A stretch of DNA of 64,000 nt, from contig JAPOVI010000047.1 in NCBI GenBank assembly GCA_026708265.1, positions 21,398 to 85,397 of the forward strand. Direction: 5' to 3'. The first letter of the stretch is position 1. Each line of letters begins with the position of its first letter. The translations under genes and the position numbers were made by a program. The DNA comes from Acidobacteriota bacterium (GTDB taxonomy: Bacteria; Acidobacteriota; Vicinamibacteria; Vicinamibacterales; UBA8438). The notes below the pieces were generated by a model, which worked only from the letters and a program-made list of their open reading frames with translations, was not told where the DNA came from and ran no database searches. Below are positions 10,449 through 20,424 of the stretch, one piece after another.

Positions 10449-10475
10449 GAGCGCCGCCCGCGTCGCGCGGGCGCT
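10449..10475 (+). terminator. GC-rich hairpin directly after atpF (possible terminator)
   Basis: GAGCGCCGCCCGCG-TCG-CGCGGGCGCTC, imperfect inverted repeat; no clear U-tract. Confidence 0.35.
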
Positions 10476-10585
10476 CGCGGCCCGGGGCCGGAGCGGTCCC
10501 TGGAGCGCTCGCGCCGGCCGCCGTCCCAAGGTGCGATGAACGCGAGCGCTGCGAGAGCGCGCAGCGTGGGAGGTATGTCCGGACC

Positions 10586-10834
10586 TCAGTCGGCGGGCGG
10601 CGACGCTGCGGGAAGGATGGCGCGTTCGAGCGTTTCGAGCCGTTGATCGACCTTCCCGAATTCGATTTCGACGGCGCGCAGGCGGTTGTCCATGCTGCGC
10701 ACATCCATCTCGAGGCGGTCGATGCGGGCGTTGACGCCGCCGATCAGGATCGCCATGACCGAGACGACGACACCGGTCATGGCCACGACCGCGCCGACCA
10801 CCGTCCCGATGATCCACTTCGCGTCCGTGCTCAC
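10586..10834 (-). CDS. Small single-TM coiled-coil protein
   Basis: 82 aa; TM 'WIIGTVVGAVVAMTGVVVSVMAILIGG' then heptads 'IDRLEMDVRSMDNRLRAVEIEFGKVDQRLETLERAIL'. A truncated homologue lies at 14094-14212. Confidence 0.75.
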   Translation of the reverse strand: MSTDAKWIIGTVVGAVVAMTGVVVSVMAILIGGVNARIDRLEMDVRSMDNRLRAVEIEFGKVDQRLETLERAILPAASPPAD

Positions 10835-10977
10835 GTTGGACAGCGTACCACCCCGGACTGTGGCGGGCCAGCGGAGCCCGAGCCCTGCAACTCCCGGCTA
10901 CGAGACGCCGGTGCAGCGTTGGCAGCGCGAGCGACCCGCGCGCGGCACCGCCGAAGACCTCCGGAACCGGCACCGAT

Positions 10978-11210
10978 GACCGTCGTCGACACGAGCGAGC
11001 TGCTGCGGCCGACGCAGCGCAAGCTGCACGCCGCGTGGTGCGAGATCGCAGAGCGGCCGGTGCTGGCTCCGCCGAGCGTCGCTCGCGTGCTCGCTCCTCT
11101 CGGCGCGGACCCGACGGCTATCGACGGCCGGAGCGCCGCCGAAGCGCTGGAAGAAGACGTCCTGGCCGAGGGCAACGTGGCCGAAATCCGTCGCGCGAAC
11201 GGTTTGAAGT
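10978..11210 (+). pseudogene. Truncated/frameshifted ORF of unknown function
   Basis: Coding-like translation 'MTVVDTSELLRPTQRKLHAAWCEIAERPVLAPPSVARVLAPLGADPTAIDGRSAAEALEEDVLAEGNVAEIRRANG' loses coding character near 11205, with an overlapping frame continuing 'RERFEVLQIHPKVDDLPG'. Confidence 0.4.
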
Positions 11211-11347
11211 CCTCCAGATCCATCCCAAGGTCGACGATCTGCCGGGTACTTCGTTGTCGCCTCCAAGTGAGAGATCACCAGCGACGGGTCCGCTGGCGCA
11301 GAAGGAGATCGGGCGCCCCCGCATCCTGCGGTTCCTCTGCCCCGGAT

Positions 11348-11613
11348 TCACCTGGAGCTTCGGGCCGCCTTCCGTAGGTGGATCACCTGGAGAATCTCGT
11401 TCTCGTCCGGATGCCGACCGAACCTCTTGACGAAGTTCTCGGCCAAGCCGACATCTGAGACCGCCGCGTTCCCCCTGGGTCCACGATCGCCTCGACGTAC
11501 TGAAACGCGTCAGGGAACGCGTCAAGAACCGGCGGCGGCTGGTAGCGTCTCAGTTTGACTTTGGGTGGAGCTACCCCCTTGCTGGGGCGTGGCGACAGGT
11601 TGCGAGCTGCCAT
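11348..11613 (-). pseudogene. Small gene with an apparent frameshift (unknown function)
   Basis: Start frame 'MAARNLSPRPSKGVAPPKVKLRRYQPPPVLDAFPDAFQYVEAIVDPGG'. A second frame continues 'NAAVSDVGLAENFVKRFGRHPDENEILQVIHLRKAARSSR*' with GC-rich third positions. The switch lies at a GGGGG run. Confidence 0.55.
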
Positions 11614-12148
11614 CTCGGGGTCTGCGAGGGGGCACCGGGTGCGGATCCCGCGCTCTCTCCTCCCGGCGCTCTGACGGCTGTCCTCGCTGCTCGCGCGATG
11701 TGGGGGAAGCGGTGTTGGGGCGTTGCGTGTTACGGCTCTCGTCTCGTGACATGGGACTCCCGTTCAGATTGGTGATCATGAAGAAGCCTGCGAGAACCAC
11801 GCCGGCACCAAAGCAGAGCCCACTGCTCTTGTTGCACCGGCGTGCCCATCGCGCAGGGGGGCCGCCGTCCACGTGTTCCTCGGCGTCGTACTGCCGCGCC
11901 TGAGTCGCGGCGGACCTCGCGCCGAGGTAGAACGATAGGATCACGGAGAGCAGGCTGAGAACCCAGAATCCCCAAGCGCACTGGATGGCGATGAGATACT
12001 GCAAGTCGTCGGCCGCGAAACCGCGGACGAGCGCGAGAGACAGTCCCAAGGCGCCGCCCGAAAGCTTGAGAAGCGCCTGATCGTACGCGTCGTGCGCCGC
12101 CGCCTGGGACTCCGCCAGGTGACGTCGGCACCAATCGTCGTCCGCCAT
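11522..12148 (-). CDS. Membrane protein of unknown function
   Basis: 208 aa; TM-like 'CAWGFWVLSLLSVILSFYLGA' and 'LCFGAGVVLAGFFMITNL', then a disordered polar C-terminus. Confidence 0.65.
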   Translation of the reverse strand: MADDDWCRRHLAESQAAAHDAYDQALLKLSGGALGLSLALVRGFAADDLQYLIAIQCAWGFWVLSLLSVILSFYLGARSAATQARQYDAEEHVDGGPPARWARRCNKSSGLCFGAGVVLAGFFMITNLNGSPMSRDESRNTQRPNTASPTSREQRGQPSERREERARDPHPVPPRRPRDGSSQPVATPQQGGSSTQSQTETLPAAAGS

Positions 12149-12194
12149 CGGGGTGAGCCGCTACTTCCTCGTTCACGGGCGGGGCAGAAGCACG

Positions 12195-12562
12195 TCAGTC
12201 CCCGGCTTCCGCCCAGACCTCGTACACGGCGTCCCGCTCGGCCTCCCAGAACGCGTCCTCACCCTGCGTCCCGTGCAACCGCCCGAGCTCGCGGGCGAGC
12301 CCGAAGAACCCGGTGCCAGCGTACCCTTGGGGGTTCACCGCCACAGCGCTCAGCATGGGGCGCCCTGCGACCGCCTCATCCTCGGAGATCGCGCCCAAGA
12401 CCGAGCGACCTCTCTCGCCATGTTGTTGCCGACCAGCGGCAGGCCGGCGACCCTGGCGAGATCCTCGTAGGTGATCAGGCTCTTGGCCTGGGCAACACGG
12501 ACGAGTTCCGCGCGGGTCTTGGCGTACTCGGACGTCCCGCGGTACTTGTCACGGACGAGCAT
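12195..12562 (-). pseudogene. Hypothetical protein split by an apparent frameshift
   Basis: Two overlapping frames: 12350-12562 'MLVRDKYRGTSEYAKTRAELVRVAQAKSLITYEDLARVAGLPLVGNNMARE' and 12195-12398 '...RSVLGAISEDEAVAGRPMLSAVAVNPQGYAGTGFFGLARELGRLHGTQGEDAFWEAERDAVYEVWAEAGD'. They join logically at a GAGAGAG tract. Confidence 0.6.
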
Positions 12563-12571
12563 CGCGCGGGA

Positions 12572-12781
12572 TCAGAGGCTGCCGAGGTGGTCGTCCGGTT
12601 TCCGCGGCCGGGGCTGGTCACGCTCGGGATCGCTGTAGTCGTACTGCCCCATCCGTCGGACCACCCCGTCGCGCCGGTCCCCGGTCTGCGGCAACTGTTT
12701 GCGGTTGTCCGGGTCGGCGATGGCGAGCGCGAGGCGTCGGGGGAAATCGGCTGCTTCGTGCATTGCTGGGATCGTAACCAC
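12572..12781 (-). CDS. Small hypothetical protein
   Basis: 69 aa, GC-rich third positions, same strand and tight spacing with neighbours; internal ATG at 12763 (MHEAADF) also possible. Confidence 0.45.
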   Translation of the reverse strand: MVTIPAMHEAADFPRRLALAIADPDNRKQLPQTGDRRDGVVRRMGQYDYSDPERDQPRPRKPDDHLGSL

Positions 12782-12834
12782 GATGCGCGCGGTTCACGCC
12801 TTGGGGGCGCGGTAGCCGCTGGTTGGGTTCGCTG

Positions 12835-13547
12835 CTGCCGATAGTCGTACGGGTCAATGCAGGCGTCGTACATCTGGCGGTCGATCCGAAACCACGTCGT
12901 CTTGTTGATCCCGCGGCAAGCTGCGCCCCCCGGGTCGAACGGGAGGCTGAGACCATCTCGATCCGCCGCTTCTGGTCACGTGAGATCCGCCGGAGTTCTG
13001 TTGCGACCTCCGACAGGTCCTGATCTTGGCTGAAAGCGACGGCTACATCGTACGTCCTGCGATATGCCAATGTGATGAGGTCGATCGCAATCCGGACGTC
13101 GATGCCCTTCGCCCTCCCCTGACGGCGCGTGAAGGTCGCTCCGCCGTCCAACACGATGGTCTCATGTCGGTATCGGAGGGGGCGACTGAAGGTCCGGACG
13201 CCCTGACGGCTAATCGCCAGGAGCTTCCTAGACCAGAAGCCGTGCCAGTACGCGTCGTCGGACGCTTCCGGCACCCCGGTGTAGAACCGAGCCTCGCTCA
13301 GGATCAACCCGCTCCCGCTGCAGACGGCGCGACACAATTTTGCGATGTCGTAATTCAGGTGAGAGCAGCCGAACGTATCCTTGACGCAACGGTACGGATT
13401 CTGCCCGTCGACGAACGTGATGGCACGCCTAGATGGAGGTCGCGCGTCGTTGGGTGGCACGGCGGACGCAACACAAAACCCCGCCGGGGGCCTTGCGGCC
13501 ATGTCCAGCGGGGACCAATTGCACGCCAACACTACTACGGGTGTCAA
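12835..13547 (-). pseudogene. NYN domain-containing (LabA/DUF88-like) protein with an apparent frameshift near the C-terminus
   Basis: 'AITFVDGQNPYRCVKDTFGCSHLNYDIAKLCRAVC', 'ARFYTGVPEASDDAYWHGFWSRKLLAISRQGV', 'KGIDVRIAIDLITLAYRRTYDVAVAFSQDQDLSEVATELRRI'. The expected C-terminus 'LPFDPGGAACRGINKTTWFRIDRQMYDACIDPYDYR' is in another frame from about 12946 downward. Confidence 0.75.
13470..13513 (-). terminator. Structured hairpin with GNRA tetraloop and U-rich tail (terminator/attenuator-like)
   Basis: Minus strand CCCCGCTGG-ACAT-GGCC-GCAA-GGCC-C-CCGGCGGGG-TTTTGTGTT: nested stems, one G-U wobble, T-rich tail. Confidence 0.55.
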
Positions 13548-13578
13548 GGCCCCAGCGGGACGTCTCAGGCTCGCCTAG

Positions 13579-13615
13579 CCTCTCCCCGTACGCGCGTACA
13601 GCGTGCGGGGAGAGG
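13579..13615. repeat. 15-bp stem palindrome (REP-like or terminator hairpin)
   Basis: CCTCTCCCCGTACGC-GCGTACA-GCGTGCGGGGAGAGG; all 15 positions pair, one G-U. Confidence 0.7.
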
Positions 13616-13656
13616 GTGTCCGTTGTCAAGGACCCATCACCCGGGGTAGTGTCTCC

Positions 13657-14016
13657 TCAAACTGCGACGCTACCCGGCGGCTCCCCGCCGCGCGGCGAGC
13701 CACGCACCCGGGACGCGCGCCCACTGGGCGGCGGTTCCTCCCTCGGGCGTCGGGCCTCGTGGCGCCAGGTCCATGTGCCCTGATCCCCATCGATGCCGGG
13801 CCGGCTCTTGATCTCGACGAGGTAGAAGCCCTTCGGCGTCAGGACGAGCAGGTCGACCTCGTTGATCGACCCGTCGTCGGCGAGGAACTCGAAGTTCGAC
13901 CAGGCGCGGTAGGGCTCGTGGTCCGGCAGCCGCTCGCGCACGAACGCCAGAGCGTCCCGCTCCCAGGGGAACTCGGAGTCCGCGACCGTCTGCCAGCGGG
14001 GGGACGTGGCGTCCAT
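13657..14016 (-). pseudogene. N-terminal (NERD-like) fragment of a PglW-type BREX/Pgl kinase
   Basis: 'SEFPWERDALAFVRERLPDHEPYRAWSNFEFLADDGSINEVDLLVLTPKGFYLVEIKSRPGIDGDQGTWTWRH' matches my recollection of PglW N-termini; only 119 aa, and the kinase part is absent. Confidence 0.75.
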
Positions 14017-14093
14017 CGCGCGAGTCGGCCGCCGCTCTGCGCGTCGGAAGAGCGTGGCCCCGAAAGAGGCGCCAATCCAGTGCGAGCCCGGTG

Positions 14094-14212
14094 CTATTCG
14101 CCGGGTGGAGGCGCGGGCAGGACTACGCGTTCGATGGTCAGGAGTCGCTGATCAACCTTGCCGAAGCCGACCTCGACATCACGCAGACGAGCATCCAGTC
14201 GGTGGAGGCGGT
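14094..14212 (-). pseudogene. 5'-truncated homologue of the 10586-10834 coiled-coil gene
   Basis: Minus-strand translation 'RLDARLRDVEVGFGKVDQRLLTIERVVLPAPPPGE*' aligns with 'SMDNRLRAVEIEFGKVDQRLETLERAILPAASPPAD*'. Confidence 0.75.
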
Positions 14213-14229
14213 GCCCTCGACCCGCCTCG

Positions 14230-15705
14230 TCAGGGCTGGAGGAGAACCGCGGCCGGGGCCGACGCGCCGAGCATCTCGGTGGCGCTCTGGGCCTGGTCGA
14301 AGAGCGCCTGCGGGTACACGCCGAAGAGCACGGAGCCGACGACGGCGATCACCAGCGCGGTGGCAATGGCGGGGCGGATGACGATCGGCGAGCCGAGGGT
14401 CTCTTCCTTCAGCCACATGAAGACGACCACCCGGACGTAGTAGTAGAGAGAGATCGCGCTGTTGATGACGCCGATCACGGCCAGCCAGATGAACCCGGAA
14501 TCGATCGCCGCGCTGAAGAGCCAGAACTTGCCCATGAAGCCGGCCGTCGGGGGGATGCCGCCCAGCGACAGCATGAAGATCAGCATCGCGAACGCGGCCG
14601 CCGGCTGGCGGAAGTAGAGCCCGCTCAGGTCCTTGAGCTCGTCGCCGACGACGTCCTTCCGGCGCAGCATCGAGAGAATGGCGAAGGCGCCGAGCTGCAT
14701 GAAGAGATAGACCCAGAGATAGACCATCGTCGCCGTCACGCCGCGGTCGGAGGCGGCGACGACGCCGATCAGCACGTAGCCGGCGTGGGCGATGGACGAG
14801 TACGCCAGCATCCGCTTGATGTTGCTCTGCGTGATGGCGGCGATGTTGCCGACGGTCATCGAGACCGCGGCCAGCGCCCAGAAGAAGACCTGCCAGTCGG
14901 CCGCCAGCCCCGGGATGCCGTCGAGCAGTATCCGGAGCAGCATGGCGAACGATGCCGCCTTGGAGCCGACCGAGAGGAACGCGGTCACCGGCGTCGGCGC
15001 ACCTTCGTAGACGTCCGGCGCCCACATGTGGAACGGGACCGCCGCGATCTTGAACCCCATGCCGGCGCCGAGGAGGATGAGCGCCAGCGACAGCAGCAGC
15101 GACCCCTCGGATCCGGCCAGCGCATCCGCGATGCCGGCCAGGCTCGTCGTGCCGGTCACGCCGTAGAAGAGCGACATCCCGTAGAGGAGCAGGCCGAGGG
15201 AGAACGCGCCGAGCAGAAAGTACTTGACCGCCGCCTCGTTGGATCGCCGGCTCGGCTTGAGGAAGCCGGTCAGGATGTAGAACGAGATGGCCATCGTCTC
15301 GAGGCCGATGAAGAGCGTGATCAGGTCGATCCCGCTCGCCATGAACATCATCCCGAGCGTGGCGCACAGAATGAGGAAGCAGAATTCGCCCGGTCGCACG
15401 CCCTCCACCTGCAGGTAGGGCACGGACATCAACAGTGTGATGCCCGCCGACAGCAGGAAGAGCACCTTGAAGAACGCGGCGAACCCGTCCACGGCCAGGA
15501 GGCCCGCCGAGATCGTGGTGTCGAGCCCCGCGAACGCCAGCACGGCCACCCCGGACGCGGCGAGCGTGGCGAGCGCGGTCCCCAGGACGGCGGCGTCACG
15601 GCGCGGCGCGAGCAGGTCGACCACCAGCACCAGCAGGGCGCCGGCCGTCAGCAGGATCTCGGGCAGCAGGTAGTAGAAGTCGGCGGCGGTGAAACCGGCA
15701 GGCAT
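14230..15705 (-). CDS. nuoN: NADH-quinone oxidoreductase subunit N
   Basis: 491 aa, 14-TM antiporter-like subunit; 'SNEAAVKYFLLGAFSLGLLLYGMSLFYG', 'GAGMGFKIAAVPFHMWAPDVYEGAPTPVTAFLSVGSKAA'. Confidence 0.97.
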   Translation of the reverse strand: MPAGFTAADFYYLLPEILLTAGALLVLVVDLLAPRRDAAVLGTALATLAASGVAVLAFAGLDTTISAGLLAVDGFAAFFKVLFLLSAGITLLMSVPYLQVEGVRPGEFCFLILCATLGMMFMASGIDLITLFIGLETMAISFYILTGFLKPSRRSNEAAVKYFLLGAFSLGLLLYGMSLFYGVTGTTSLAGIADALAGSEGSLLLSLALILLGAGMGFKIAAVPFHMWAPDVYEGAPTPVTAFLSVGSKAASFAMLLRILLDGIPGLAADWQVFFWALAAVSMTVGNIAAITQSNIKRMLAYSSIAHAGYVLIGVVAASDRGVTATMVYLWVYLFMQLGAFAILSMLRRKDVVGDELKDLSGLYFRQPAAAFAMLIFMLSLGGIPPTAGFMGKFWLFSAAIDSGFIWLAVIGVINSAISLYYYVRVVVFMWLKEETLGSPIVIRPAIATALVIAVVGSVLFGVYPQALFDQAQSATEMLGASAPAAVLLQP

Positions 15706-15727
15706 CGTCGTGTCCCTGGTGCCGGGC

Positions 15728-17458
15728 TCAGCGCGAGCCGCCCCGGATCGGTGCGCTCAGCCGCCCGGCCGCACCCTGCCCCGGTTGCGGCTCCGCGGCG
15801 TCGGCGACCAGCGCCGGCGGAGCGGAGTTCGCCGGCCGCGGCGCCGTCGCGGTGAGGTTCCCCGATGCATCGGTGCTGCCGGAGGCGTCCGCGTCGATCG
15901 CGCCGCCGGGGGCGGCACCGTGCACCTCGCCGGAGGCGGCGATCGCGAAGCGCGGCGTGTAGTCCGCGTTGACCCGCATCATGACCTTGTCCACGGACGT
16001 CTCGAGACGGTCGAGGAACGGCTTCGGATAGAGCCCGATCCAGACCGCCAGCAGCAGCAGCGGCGCGAAGGTGGCGAACTCCCGCAGGCTGACGTCCGGG
16101 AGGTTCTCGTTCTTCGGGTTGTCGACGGTGCCGAACATCGTGCGCTGGTAGAGCCAGAGCATGTAGGCCGCCCCGAGAACGATCCCGCTCGCCGCGAAGA
16201 AGGCCCACGTCTTGCTGACCACGAAGATCCCCTGCAGGATGAGCACCTCGCCGATGAACCCGTTCAGCGTCGGCAGGCCGATCGACGACATCGTCATGAT
16301 GAGGAAGATCGCGGCGTAGACGGGCATGATCTTCGAAAGACCGCCGTACTCGGCGATGAGCCGCGTGTGCCGCCGCTCGTAGACGACGCCGACGAGCAGG
16401 AAGAGCGCTCCGGTCGAGATGCCGTGGTTGAGCTGCTGCACGATGCTGCCGGTGATGCCCACCGGCGTCAGCGCGAACATGCCGAGCATCACCATGCCCA
16501 TGTGGCTGACGCTCGAGTAGGCGACTAGGCGTTTCCAGTCGCGCTGGGCCATGGCCACGAGCGCCCCGTAGACGATCCCGATGATGGAGAGCAGGACCAC
16601 CGCGGGCACGAAGGCCTGCGTCGCCTCCGGCAGGATGGGCAGGCTGAACCGGATGAACCCGTAGGTGCCCATCTTCAGGAGCACGGCGGCCAGGATGACC
16701 GACCCCGCCGTCGGCGCGTCGGTGTGCGCGTCGGGCAGCCAGGTGTGGAACGGGAACATCGGCACCTTGACCGCGAACCCCAGGAAGAAGGCGAGGAAGA
16801 TCCACCACTGCAGGTCGTAGGGGATGTTCAGCTCGTGGAACTGCGTGATGTCGAACGTGTACACCCCGGTCACGTCCTGGTGGTAGAAGTAGACGGCCAG
16901 GATGCCGAGCAGCATGATGACGCTGCCCACCAGGGTGAACAGGAAGAACTTGATCGCCGAGTAGAGCCGATTGTCGCTGCCCCAGATGCCGATGAGGAAG
17001 TACATCGGCACCAGCATCACTTCCCAGAACAGGAAGAAGAGCAGGAAGTCGAGCGCCACGAAGGCGCCGATCATGCCGGTCTGGAGCATCAGCAGGAAGA
17101 TGTAGTACTCCTTCACCCGCGTCTGGATCGCGTTCCAGGACGAGAGCACGGCGATGACGCCCATCATCGTCGTGAGCAGGATCAGGAGCACGCTGAAGCC
17201 GTCGACGCCGAGGAAGTACTGCGCCCCGATGGAGGGGATCCACTCCATCTGCTCGACGAACTGCCAGTCCGGGTCCGCGGAGTCGTAGAGGAACCAGAGC
17301 GGCAGCGACACGAGGAAGCCGAGGGCCGCCGTCGCGTTGGCGATCCAGCGGATCAGGTCGACCTGCCGGCTGCCGACGAAGAGGAGCACGAGCGCGCCGG
17401 CGAGCGGCGTGAAGAGGATCAGCGACAGCAGCGAGGGGGTATCGGCGGCGTTGCTCAT
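15728..17458 (-). CDS. nuoM: NADH-quinone oxidoreductase subunit M
   Basis: 576 aa; 'FFLFWEVMLVPMYFLIGIWG', 'VKVPMFPFHTWLPDAHTDAPTAGSVILAAVLLKMGTYG'. Confidence 0.97.
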   Translation of the reverse strand: MSNAADTPSLLSLILFTPLAGALVLLFVGSRQVDLIRWIANATAALGFLVSLPLWFLYDSADPDWQFVEQMEWIPSIGAQYFLGVDGFSVLLILLTTMMGVIAVLSSWNAIQTRVKEYYIFLLMLQTGMIGAFVALDFLLFFLFWEVMLVPMYFLIGIWGSDNRLYSAIKFFLFTLVGSVIMLLGILAVYFYHQDVTGVYTFDITQFHELNIPYDLQWWIFLAFFLGFAVKVPMFPFHTWLPDAHTDAPTAGSVILAAVLLKMGTYGFIRFSLPILPEATQAFVPAVVLLSIIGIVYGALVAMAQRDWKRLVAYSSVSHMGMVMLGMFALTPVGITGSIVQQLNHGISTGALFLLVGVVYERRHTRLIAEYGGLSKIMPVYAAIFLIMTMSSIGLPTLNGFIGEVLILQGIFVVSKTWAFFAASGIVLGAAYMLWLYQRTMFGTVDNPKNENLPDVSLREFATFAPLLLLAVWIGLYPKPFLDRLETSVDKVMMRVNADYTPRFAIAASGEVHGAAPGGAIDADASGSTDASGNLTATAPRPANSAPPALVADAAEPQPGQGAAGRLSAPIRGGSR

Positions 17459-17470
17459 GGCATGGTCCGG

Positions 17471-19558
<2,088 letters not shown>

Positions 19559-19568
19559 GGGAACAGCG

Positions 19569-19877
19569 TCACCACCGCATGATCTGAATCTCGTCGATGT
19601 TCACCGTCTCCTTGTTGCGATAGAAGGCGATGATGATGCCGAGACCTACCGCGGCCTCCGCCGCGGCGACCGCAATGACGAAGACGACGAACACCTGTCC
19701 GGCCAGATCCTGAAGCTGGTCCGACAGGGCGACCAGGTTGATGTTGACCGCGTTCAGGATGAGCTCGATCGACATGAAGATGATGATCACGTTGCGGCGC
19801 ACCAGCACGCCGATGACGCCGATCATGAACAGCGCCGCCGAGAGCAGGCTGTAGTGCAGCGGGGTGATCTCGAGCAC
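19569..19877 (-). CDS. nuoK: NADH-quinone oxidoreductase subunit K
   Basis: 102 aa; '[15 protein letters not shown]...[25 protein letters not shown]'. Confidence 0.97.
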   Translation of the reverse strand: MLEITPLHYSLLSAALFMIGVIGVLVRRNVIIIFMSIELILNAVNINLVALSDQLQDLAGQVFVVFVIAVAAAEAAVGLGIIIAFYRNKETVNIDEIQIMRW

Positions 19878-19880
19878 GCG

Positions 19881-20408
19881 TCAGTCCCCCAGGTGGCGCC
19901 TCGCCAGCACGATGGCGCCGATCATCGCGACGAGCAGCAGCATCGACGCCAGCTCGAACGGGATGAGGTAGCTGGTGTAGAGCACCCACCCGAGCTGCTC
20001 CGTGTTGCCGCTCGTGAACGGCGTTCCGAAACCGGAGAGGGTCCCCTCGGCCGCCATGCCGGCTCGCAACGACGACGAGACGACGACGACGATCAGGGCC
20101 AGCACCACGCCCCCGAGCAGGAGGCCCGAGCGGGCCAGACGGCGCGGATCCGAGAAGCGCTCGGGCTCCTTCTTCAGGTTCACGAGCATGACGACGAACA
20201 GGTACAGGACGACGATGCCGCCCGCGTAGACCAGCACCTGGATGACCGCGACGAACTCCGCGCTCAGCGTGACGTAGAGCACCGCCACGAGCAGGAAGTT
20301 CACCACCAGGAACAGGACGCTGTGCACGGCGCTGCGCGCCGAGACCACCATGACCCCGAGGCCCAGAATCAGCGCCGCCAGCGTGTAGAAGAGGAGAGCT
20401 TCGGCCAT
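19881..20408 (-). CDS. nuoJ: NADH-quinone oxidoreductase subunit J
   Basis: 175 aa; 'SAVHSVLFLVVNFLLVAVLYVTLSAEFVAVIQVLVYAGGIVVLYLFVVML'. Confidence 0.97.
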   Translation of the reverse strand: MAEALLFYTLAALILGLGVMVVSARSAVHSVLFLVVNFLLVAVLYVTLSAEFVAVIQVLVYAGGIVVLYLFVVMLVNLKKEPERFSDPRRLARSGLLLGGVVLALIVVVVSSSLRAGMAAEGTLSGFGTPFTSGNTEQLGWVLYTSYLIPFELASMLLLVAMIGAIVLARRHLGD

Positions 20409-20424
20409 CGGATGCCTGTCCCGG

